From the NCBI GenBank assembly GCA_023417885.1, contig JAEZED010000166.1:1-22070 (forward strand): a DNA stretch of 22,070 bases. The letters are read 5' to 3'. The notes under the pieces were generated by a model. That model worked only from the letters and a program-made list of their open reading frames with translations, did not search any database and was not told the origin of the DNA. Origin of the DNA: Planctomycetota bacterium. GTDB lineage: Bacteria; Planctomycetota; Phycisphaerae; Tepidisphaerales; Tepidisphaeraceae. Positions within the stretch are counted from its first letter, which is position 1. Each line of letters opens with the position of its first letter. A program made the position numbers and the translations under genes. Positions 15,794 through 22,070 of this stretch are shown here, piece by piece.

Positions 15794-18700
15794 TCACGCC
15801 GCCACCGCCTTTCCGGCGGAGGGGTCGAGATCCGGCTCCGGCTCGGTCGCGCGGGCGCGCTGCGGATGCACGAGCGAGTAGATGACGGGGATAAGCACGA
15901 GGGTGACGAGCGTGGAGCTGGCAAGCCCGCCGATGACGGCGCGGGCCAGCGGCGCCTGCGACTCGGCTCCCTCGCCGATGCCCAGCGCCAGCGGGAGCAG
16001 GCCGAGGATGGTCGTCAGCGTCGTCATGAGGATGGGCCGGAGCCTGCGCCGCCCCGCCTCGGCGACGGCCTCGATGCTCCCCATCGCCGGGTTATCGCGC
16101 AGGAGCTGGCCCGCCTGGTCGACGAGAAGGATGGCGTTGTTGACAACGATCCCGCCGAGCATGATGCAGCCGATGTACGACTGAACGTTGAGCGTGGTGT
16201 CGGTGAGGAAGAGGGTGACGAGCACGCCGACGCCGGCGAACGGAACGCTGAACATCACGACCATCGGGTCGCGGAGCGATTCGTACTGGCACGCGAGCAC
16301 CATGTAGACCAGGGCCAGCGCCAGGAGGAGGCTGATCATCAGCTCCTGGAACGCCTCGCGCTGCTCCTCGTAGCTGCCGGCGATGGTGAACTCGTAGCCC
16401 GGGCGCGGCGGGATCTGGGCGAGCCGGTCCTGAATCTCGTCGGCGACGGAGCCCATGTCGCGCCCCTCGACGTTGGCCGAGACGCTGACGATGCGCTGCT
16501 GGTCCTTGCGGTTGATCTCGATCGGGCCGGTCGCGGCCTCGAGGGTGATGACGTTGCGCAGGGCGACCTGGTCGCCGGTGGGCGTGGCGAGGGTGAGGTC
16601 GAGGATCTCGTCAAGCGAGAGCGTCTCGGCATCCTCGAGGCGGACGAGGATGCGGATGGCATCCCCCTCCTGCCGGAACTCCCCGGCGCGCGTGCCGGCG
16701 ACGGCGGTCTGGAGGGCGCTTGCAACCTGCTGCACGGAGAGGCCCAGGTCCGAGGCCTTGTCGCGATCGATTCGGATCAGCTCCTGCGGGATGCCGCCCT
16801 CGCGGCTGGAGCGGAGGTCGGTCAGGCCCGGCACGTCCTCGATCAGCTCCATGACGTGGGCGGCCAGCGCGTCGAGCGTCTCCAGGTCGTAGCCGCGGAT
16901 CTCGACGGCGAGGTTGGAGTCGTTGTCGAGCAGCCGGTTGAGCAGGAACTGCCCCTGCGGCGCGCGGGTGCGGAGTTCCATGCCGGCGATCTTCCCCTCG
17001 AGGCGCTGGCGCAGGTCTTCGGCGATCTCGGTGTTGGACCGCTGGCGCGCGGTCGCGGGAACGAGCGAGAGGCGGATCTCGCCTTCGGAGCCGGAGGTTC
17101 CCCAACCGGAGCCGACGCTGACGATGGTGTTGGTCGCCTCGGGCACGGCGCCGTCGAGGAGCGCCTCCATCTTGCGCGTCTGCTGATCCACGAGGGCCAG
17201 GCGCGTGCCGATGGCCATCTCGCCGGTGACGCGAACCTCCCCCTCGTCGCTGGGGGGCATGAACTCGCTGCCGATCAGCGGGTAGAGCAGGGCGCTGCCG
17301 ACGAGCAGGAGCGCCGCGAAGCCGAGCGTGAGCAGGCGATGCCGCAGCACCGAGCGAAGCAGGTCGCGGTAGGCGTTGTCGAGGCCCGCGAAGGCACGCT
17401 CGCCGGCGTCGGCGAGGCGCTCCAGCAGGCGGGGACGGCTCTCGTGCAGCTCGTCGCGGCTCTTGAGGAGCTTCGAGGCAAGCATCGGCACCAGCGACAG
17501 CGCGACGAAGAGCGAGCAGATCAGCGAGAAGGCGATCACGTAGGCAAGCTGCTGGAACAGGATGCCGGCCGTCCCGCGGACGAAGACGAGCGGGAGGAAG
17601 ATGACGACGGTCGTGACCGTGCTGGCGATGACGGCGCCGGCGACCTCGCTCGTGCCGCGCACGGCGGCCCCCTCCCGATCCTCCCCCTGCTCGTCGCGAT
17701 GCCGGAAGATGTTCTCCAGCACGACGATGGAGTTGTCGACCATCATGCCGACGCCGAGGGCGAGCCCGCCCAGGGTCATGAGGTTCAGCGTGAACCCGCC
17801 GAAGTAGATGAGGGCGAAGGTGGAGATGACGCTGATCGGGATCGAGAGGGCGATCACCAGCGTGCTGCGGAGGTTGCGCAGGAAGAAGAGCAGCACGAAG
17901 ATGGCCAGTGCCCCGCCCACGTAGACGCTCTGGGCGACGTTGGCGATGGAGCGCTCGATGTACGTGGCCTGGTTGATGACCGGGATCACGTTCACCTGCG
18001 GGATGTCCTCGTTGATGCGGTCGAGCTCCTCGAGCACCGCACGCGCCACCTCGACGGTGTTCGCGTCCGACTGCTTGCGCACGCCCATGCGCACCCCGTT
18101 CTCGCCGTTGATGCGGACGAGGCGCGTCAGCTTCTGGTAGGTGTCGTCGATCCGCGCGATCTGCCCCAGCAGCACCGGCACTCCCTCCCGCATCGCCACG
18201 ACGGTCGAGGCGATCTCCTCGACGCTCTCGAACTCGCCCGGAGTCCGGAGCGTCACCTCCACCTGCCCGCGCTCGATCTGCCCCGCCGGCACGTTCACGT
18301 TCGCCTGGCGCAGCGAGTCGAGGATCTCGTTCAGCGGCAGGCCCAGCGCCTTGATCCGGTCCGGGTCGAGGTTGATCTGGATCTCGCGATTGAAGCCGCC
18401 CCACGTGTCGACCGAGGCCACGCCGGGAATGCGCTCGATCCGGTACTGGATCCGGTCCTCGATGAGCTGGGTCAGTTCGATCGGATCCAGCGGGCTGGAG
18501 ACGCCCAGGATCAGCACGGGAAAGCTGTTCACGTCGAACTTGCGGATCTGCGGCGTGCCCGCGTCCTCCGGCAGTTCGTCGATGATCCGGTCCAGCCGGT
18601 CTCGCACGTCGTTCGTCGCGACGTCCAGGTCCGTGCCCCAGACGAAGCTCACCCGAACGTCGCTCTCCCCCTCCGCCGACTCGCTGGTGATCTCCTCCAC

Positions 18701-18928
18701 CCCCGGCACGGCGGCGACCGCCTCCTCGATCACCTCCGTCACCAGCCGCTCCATCTCCTCCGGGCTGGCGTTCTCGTATTCCGTGTCCACCGTCAGCGTC
18801 GGCAGCGCGATCTCCGGGAACAGGTCGATCGGCAGGCGCGACAAGGAGACCGCGCCCAGCGTCACGATGATGAGCGTGACCATCGTCGTGAAGACGGGCC
18901 GGGCGACGCTGAATCGTGGCAGGTTCAT
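15794..18928 (-). CDS. RND-family inner-membrane efflux pump
   Basis: A 1044-residue proton-driven RND pump of the hydrophobe/amphiphile exporter group, exporting small molecules through the adaptor and outer-membrane channel. It has the usual twelve-helix, two-loop plan: helix 1 at about 12-29, a long periplasmic loop with RLPIDLFPEIALPT and ATSESAEGESDVRVSF-like porter text, helices 2-6 between about 335 and 490, then helix 7 at about 532-552 and a second large loop before helices 8-12. Helix 4 reads LALGVGMMVDNSIVVLENIFRH with one acidic residue, Asp398, followed by Asn, where AcrB has two Asp; this VDN form is common in a sizeable RND subgroup and is not a defect. The motif EFMPPSDEGEV follows helix 7. 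Its ATG overlaps the adaptor stop by four bases (ATGA). Substrate cannot be inferred. Confidence 0.96.
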   Translation of the reverse strand: MNLPRFSVARPVFTTMVTLIIVTLGAVSLSRLPIDLFPEIALPTLTVDTEYENASPEEMERLVTEVIEEAVAAVPGVEEITSESAEGESDVRVSFVWGTDLDVATNDVRDRLDRIIDELPEDAGTPQIRKFDVNSFPVLILGVSSPLDPIELTQLIEDRIQYRIERIPGVASVDTWGGFNREIQINLDPDRIKALGLPLNEILDSLRQANVNVPAGQIERGQVEVTLRTPGEFESVEEIASTVVAMREGVPVLLGQIARIDDTYQKLTRLVRINGENGVRMGVRKQSDANTVEVARAVLEELDRINEDIPQVNVIPVINQATYIERSIANVAQSVYVGGALAIFVLLFFLRNLRSTLVIALSIPISVISTFALIYFGGFTLNLMTLGGLALGVGMMVDNSIVVLENIFRHRDEQGEDREGAAVRGTSEVAGAVIASTVTTVVIFLPLVFVRGTAGILFQQLAYVIAFSLICSLFVALSLVPMLASKLLKSRDELHESRPRLLERLADAGERAFAGLDNAYRDLLRSVLRHRLLTLGFAALLLVGSALLYPLIGSEFMPPSDEGEVRVTGEMAIGTRLALVDQQTRKMEALLDGAVPEATNTIVSVGSGWGTSGSEGEIRLSLVPATARQRSNTEIAEDLRQRLEGKIAGMELRTRAPQGQFLLNRLLDNDSNLAVEIRGYDLETLDALAAHVMELIEDVPGLTDLRSSREGGIPQELIRIDRDKASDLGLSVQQVASALQTAVAGTRAGEFRQEGDAIRILVRLEDAETLSLDEILDLTLATPTGDQVALRNVITLEAATGPIEINRKDQQRIVSVSANVEGRDMGSVADEIQDRLAQIPPRPGYEFTIAGSYEEQREAFQELMISLLLALALVYMVLACQYESLRDPMVVMFSVPFAGVGVLVTLFLTDTTLNVQSYIGCIMLGGIVVNNAILLVDQAGQLLRDNPAMGSIEAVAEAGRRRLRPILMTTLTTILGLLPLALGIGEGAESQAPLARAVIGGLASSTLVTLVLIPVIYSLVHPQRARATEPEPDLDPSAGKAVAA

Positions 18929-20160
18929 CGGCCGCCTCCCCGCGTCGCCGCGGTCGAGGGCGGAGCGGCGGACTCATCCTCCGGGATGACGACCGGCGTG
19001 CCGTCCTCCAGCAGTTGCTGCCCCAGCGTCACCACGCGTCCCCGCAGCCCTTCCCCCGTCACCTGCGCCAGCCGCGGGGTGCGGATGCCGACCTGCACGG
19101 GAAGATACCGCGCCTGCATGGTTTCGGGATCGACGAGAAAAACGCCCGTCTCCCCTTCGCGGTTCACCAGAGCCTCCACCGGCACGATCGTCGCGTCCTC
19201 CACGCGGTCGAGCACGATCGTGACGCGGGCGAACATCCCCGGCTTCAGCCGGCGCTGCGGATTGGGCACTTCCAGGTCCACCCGCGCCTGGCGCGACTCC
19301 TGCCGGAAAACCGGCGAGAGCCGGATGACGCTCGCCGGGAAGCTCTCGTTCGGAAAGGCGTCGGTCTGGAGCATCGCCTCCTGCCCCACCCCCATCCGCG
19401 CGTAATCGCGCTCCGTCACGTACACCACCGCCTCCAGCGGATCCAGCTCCACCACGCGCAGCAGCGGCGTGTTGGCGCTGACCGTGTTGCCCGTGTCCAC
19501 GAAACGCTCCGCCACCACCCGCTCGTCGTCTCCGTCGGCCCATGTCGCCTCGACACGCGTATAGCCCCGCCGAATGCGCGCCGACTCCACCGCGGACTGC
19601 GCGCGGCGCACCTGCGCCTCGGCGACTGCAAGCTCGGCGGTGCGCGCCTGGCGATCAGCCTCCACAAGATCAAGCTGCGACTCCGACGCCACGCCCCGCT
19701 CGCGCAGCGTCTGAACGCGCTCATACTCACGCAGCGCCGTGTTCAACGCGCTGGTCGCCTCCTGCACATTCGCCTCGGCGACGGCCAGGTCCGCCTCCGC
19801 CTGGGCCACCTCCTGCTCCGCCTCGGCATCGTCCAGCTCCGCCACCAGCTGCCCGCGACGGACCGGATCACCGAAATCGACGAAGATCCGCTCGATGCGC
19901 CCGCCGATCTTCGGCGCCACCGACGCCTCGGCGCGCGGCTGGAGCGTACCGCTGAACGTCCGCCGCTGCTCCAGCGCGCCCTGCCGGATCAACTCCACCT
20001 CGACCGGGATCGCCGCCGACCCCCCGCCCCCGCCGGGCCCCCGCTCCGCAGGCGCCGCCGTCAGGCGGACGACGACGAGCCACAGCACCGCCGCCAGCAC
20101 CAGGGCCAGCACCAGCCCGAGGATCATCGCGGGACGGAAAATACGAGCGACGCTTGGCAT
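18925..20160 (-). CDS. RND periplasmic adaptor (membrane fusion protein)
   Basis: First gene of the efflux operon; the product links the pump to the outer-membrane channel in the periplasm. An N-terminal membrane anchor covers about residues 11-32, followed by a glycine-rich linker. The first lipoyl half-motif is VAPKIGGRIERIFVDFGDPVRRGQLVAELD (81-110), then a coiled-coil hairpin of about 85 residues rich in Ala, Glu and Gln (110-195), the second lipoyl half with VAERFVDTGNTVSANTPLLRVVELD, a beta-barrel domain with RLKPGMFARVTIVLDR, and the membrane-proximal domain ending VTLGQQLLEDGTPVVIP. At 411 residues it is of normal size. No distinct Shine-Dalgarno precedes the ATG. A perfect 17-bp palindrome lies 21 bases upstream and may regulate the operon. 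Confidence 0.95.
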   Translation of the reverse strand: MPSVARIFRPAMILGLVLALVLAAVLWLVVVRLTAAPAERGPGGGGGSAAIPVEVELIRQGALEQRRTFSGTLQPRAEASVAPKIGGRIERIFVDFGDPVRRGQLVAELDDAEAEQEVAQAEADLAVAEANVQEATSALNTALREYERVQTLRERGVASESQLDLVEADRQARTAELAVAEAQVRRAQSAVESARIRRGYTRVEATWADGDDERVVAERFVDTGNTVSANTPLLRVVELDPLEAVVYVTERDYARMGVGQEAMLQTDAFPNESFPASVIRLSPVFRQESRQARVDLEVPNPQRRLKPGMFARVTIVLDRVEDATIVPVEALVNREGETGVFLVDPETMQARYLPVQVGIRTPRLAQVTGEGLRGRVVTLGQQLLEDGTPVVIPEDESAAPPSTAATRGGGR

Positions 20161-20181
20161 GTACGGCTGATCAGAAGTCCG

Positions 20182-20198
20182 TCCGGCGCGGCGCCGGA
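20182..20198. promoter_or_regulatory. Perfect 17-bp palindrome before the efflux operon
   Basis: Arms TCCGGCGC and GCGCCGGA flank a central G. It lies 21 bases upstream of the adaptor ATG, in the 116-bp gap after the secretin/lipoprotein unit. It could be an operator for the efflux genes, or, as RNA, a GC-rich hairpin; the minus-strand sequence after it (CGGACTTCTG) is not a good T run. Nothing else is identified in this gap. Confidence 0.4.
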
Positions 20199-20276
20199 GC
20201 AGGCCTTGGTTGTTCGGTGAAGCGGCTGGGGAGCATAGGCGGGCCGCGACTCCGCCGCCTCACTCCGCGGGGTCCG

Positions 20277-20783
20277 CTAACGTGCCGGACGGAGCACGAA
20301 GAACCGCTCCGGGAGCGCGATGACCTTCGTCACGAGCACGCCCTCCTGGTTCGGCGGCTCCTCCACCGTGACCGCCCAGCGCATGCCCGAGTGCGTCGGG
20401 GCCGGGTCCCACAGCACGACGCGCGACCGACGCTCCGGCAGCAGGATGCCGCGCGGGTCGTACATGTACGGGATCTGCGATGCCGGGCAGATCCCCGGCG
20501 GAACCTGCGTGGCGGCATCGAGCTGAGCCATGCCGGCCGAAAGCTCGGCGAGTGTCGCCGGAAGCTCGCCGTAGTGGAAGTAGAACTCCAGCAGCGAGCC
20601 CGAAAGGTCGTGCAGCCGCATGGCGCACGGATCGGTGTTGGTGATCGGCGCCGAATCATCTGACGCGGCGGGCTTGTGGTCCGGCGCGCCACCGCCCGAG
20701 GCGCAGCCGCCGATCCATCCGGTCAGCAGGAGCAGGAAACAGGCGCGCGTCGCGCCTCGCGCGCGGGCGGCGCCGGCGCTCAT
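20277..20783 (-). CDS. Small secretin-linked lipoprotein, unknown family
   Basis: I do not recognise the family with confidence. The 168-residue product has a lipoprotein signal (CFLLLLTGWIGGC), then a Gly/Ala/Asp-rich linker and a compact domain. The stretch RLHDLSGSLLEFYFHYGELPATLAEL followed by IPYMYDPRG resembles the post-helix part of type II pseudopilins of the GspG kind (LP-x-x-L-x-x-L then a DP turn), but the usual prepilin peptidase site and hydrophobic helix are replaced by the lipoprotein signal. It continues with RSRVVLWDPAPTHSGMRWAVTVEEPP and ends FFVLRPAR. Its start overlaps the secretin stop by four bases (ATGA), so the two are translationally coupled, and it may be an accessory or pilotin-like partner of the secretin. 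That role is inference from position. Confidence 0.8.
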   Translation of the reverse strand: MSAGAARARGATRACFLLLLTGWIGGCASGGGAPDHKPAASDDSAPITNTDPCAMRLHDLSGSLLEFYFHYGELPATLAELSAGMAQLDAATQVPPGICPASQIPYMYDPRGILLPERRSRVVLWDPAPTHSGMRWAVTVEEPPNQEGVLVTKVIALPERFFVLRPAR

Positions 20784-22070
20784 GGCGAGCCCCTCCTCCG
20801 GCCGACCGGTCGCGTCGTCGGCTCGGTGTTGGCCGGCTGGAACCCGGGGTTCACGACGCCGGGCATGTTGTCACCACGACCCGAGCCGGGCTGCGTGGCG
20901 GAGGGATTCGGATCGAGACGGCGATCCGGCGGGGCGTCGTAGTTGTCGGCCCCGCCGACGTCGCCGCGCTGGAGGCCCTCCATGTGGTCGCGGAAGGTGC
21001 CCGGGGAGACGGCATTGGGCACGAGCTGCGTGCCGTCGAGCTCCTGGTCGGCCATGTCCTCGAGGAGATCCGGATCGGTGGCGACGTGCGGCGTGAGGAA
21101 GATCAGCAGCTCGGTCTTCACCTTCGTCTGCTGGGTGCGCCTGAAGGCGTTGCCGATGAGCGGGATGTCGCCCAGGATCGGCACCTTCGCGACGGTGGAG
21201 GTCTTCCGGTCCTCCATGAGCCCGCCGATGACGATGGTCTGCCCGCTCTTGACCCCGACGCGCGACAGGGCGGAGCGCTTGGCGATGACGGGTGCGTTGA
21301 CCAGCTCGCTGATCGGCACGGTGGTGCTCGTGAGCGTGCTGATTTCCGGCGCCACGTCGAGGATGACCAGGCCGTCCGGGTTGATGTGCGGGATCACGTC
21401 GAGCAGGATGCCGATGTCGGCGTAGTCGATCGTGTTGATGATCCCACCCTCGTCCGTGATGCGAGAGTTGGTCACGAACGGCACCTCCTGCCCCACCGTG
21501 ATGCTCGCAACCTGGTTGTCGGACGCCAGGATGTACGGACGCGACAGCACGTCGAGCTTGCCGGCCGTCTCCAGCGCGCGCACGGCGGCGGTGAAGTCCT
21601 CCTCCATGATCTGCACGACCAGCCCGGTCGCGCCGGCCCCTTCCACGGGGATGTTGAAGTTGCTGCTCCCTTCCTGCCCGTTGCCGCTGGCGCGCAGGTT
21701 GAGCACGGAGAACTCGGCGCCGAGGTCGATCGAGTCGTCGTGCGTCACCTCGGCGATCAATACCTTGATCAGCACCTGAGCCACCGGACGGTCCAGCTCC
21801 TCCAGGATCGCGCGCACCTGCTCGTAGTTCTGCGGGCTCGTGCGCACCAGGAGCGAGTTGGTGTCCACGTCGGCGATGATCGTCACCTGCCCCGCCAGCC
21901 CCGCCGCGGCCTCCTGAGCCTGGCGCGAGACGCGGTTGCGCCCACCACCGCCGCCGCCCCGGCCACGCTGCTGCTGCTGCATCATCTGCTGCTGCTGCAT
22001 CATCATCAGCTGCTGCTGGCGCTGCATCGCCCCGCCGCCGCCTCCGCCTCCGCCGAAGCGCCCGCCACCG
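20780..22070 (-). CDS. Type II/III secretion-type secretin, 5' end outside window
   Basis: The C-terminal part of an outer-membrane secretin of the GspD/PulD superfamily. The reading frame is open to the right edge, where it codes for glycine-rich sequence, so the ATG at 22027 is an internal Met, not the start. Visible parts in order: a Gly-rich stretch, a Gln/Met block (21968-22027), another Gly-rich stretch, an N-domain with VTIIADVDTNSLLVRTSPQN and QVRAILEELDRPVAQVLIKV, then the secretin beta domain with LDVLSRPYILASDNQVASI, VGQEVPFVTNSRIT, VGVKSGQTIVIGGL, the signature VPILGDIPLIGNAFR and ELLIFLTPHV. A 90-residue polar, Pro/Asp-rich tail follows. It forms the multimeric export pore for a type II secretion or type IV pilus-like machine. 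The small lipoprotein gene overlaps its stop. Confidence 0.94.
   Translation of the reverse strand, partial: GGGRFGGGGGGGGAMQRQQQLMMMQQQQMMQQQQRGRGGGGGGRNRVSRQAQEAAAGLAGQVTIIADVDTNSLLVRTSPQNYEQVRAILEELDRPVAQVLIKVLIAEVTHDDSIDLGAEFSVLNLRASGNGQEGSSNFNIPVEGAGATGLVVQIMEEDFTAAVRALETAGKLDVLSRPYILASDNQVASITVGQEVPFVTNSRITDEGGIINTIDYADIGILLDVIPHINPDGLVILDVAPEISTLTSTTVPISELVNAPVIAKRSALSRVGVKSGQTIVIGGLMEDRKTSTVAKVPILGDIPLIGNAFRRTQQTKVKTELLIFLTPHVATDPDLLEDMADQELDGTQLVPNAVSPGTFRDHMEGLQRGDVGGADNYDAPPDRRLDPNPSATQPGSGRGDNMPGVVNPGFQPANTEPTTRPVGRRRGSP
21968..22027. repeat. Gln/Met low-complexity triplet tract in the secretin gene
   Basis: On the plus strand this 60-bp tract is built from CTG and CAT runs with few other triplets. 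Read on the minus strand it codes for clusters of Gln and Met (QQQQMMQQQQ type) between two glycine-rich stretches. It is the kind of sequence that expands or shrinks by replication slippage and marks a flexible linker between secretin N-domains. Confidence 0.7.

Noticed and set aside
15794..18928. Defective pump because only one Asp is present in helix 4
   Set aside because: The VDN form in place of AcrB's double Asp is common in a large RND subgroup; the rest of the protein is complete.
15866..19405. A 1179-codon open frame on the plus strand across the efflux pump and adaptor genes
   Set aside because: It is antisense to genes with full family motifs, its translation is low-complexity Asp/Glu/His/Arg-rich text, and such shadows are expected in very GC-rich DNA.

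Overview
This is a very GC-rich bacterial chromosomal segment that looks like a planctomycete, probably of the Phycisphaerae type. The strongest pointers are a short ECF sigma factor followed 12 bp later by a Ser/Thr kinase fused through one membrane helix to a TPR array, a secretin with a Gln/Met/Gly-rich low-complexity stretch, and short octamer repeats embedded in genes. Taxonomy is inferred from gene types only. Coding density is high and no non-coding stretch exceeds about 175 bases. I see no rRNA, tRNA, CRISPR array or transposase.

Layout from left to right. 91-1464 (+) is a YbdG-type mechanosensitive channel. 1488-3899 (-) holds a PhnB-like VOC protein, an exported seven-bladed Vgb-type propeller and an unknown lipoprotein. 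3945-7996 is a histidine-degradation block: urocanate hydratase (hutU) and histidine ammonia-lyase (hutH), both on the minus strand, with a small four-helix membrane protein gene on the plus strand between them. hutI and hutG are not here. 8170-10488 (+) is an arginine-biosynthesis pair: a fused N-acetylglutamate kinase/synthase and argC. 10500-13934 (-) is the sigma factor/kinase pair. 14007-20160 (-) is a tightly coupled RND efflux operon: adaptor, inner-membrane pump, then a TolC-like outer-membrane lipoprotein. 20277-22070 (-) is the 3' part of a type II-like secretin gene, cut by the window edge, overlapping a small lipoprotein gene.

The most unusual signal is in the hut genes. hutU and hutH each carry an in-frame insertion (about 41 and 58 codons) at unrelated positions. 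Each insertion begins, in the coding direction, with a 36-bp array of 4.5 octamers (GAAGGCAC-type unit, differing at two positions between the copies) and continues into a different palindromic element. The two octamer arrays are read in the same frame and encode near-identical peptides. The flanking catalytic motifs are intact, so these look like repeat elements that invaded two genes of one pathway and are translated as protein.

A second signal is a 27-bp imperfect dyad in the 173-bp divergent region between hutH and the arginine genes. It sits where one regulator could control both histidine degradation, which yields glutamate, and arginine synthesis, which consumes it. A perfect 17-bp palindrome lies just upstream of the efflux operon.
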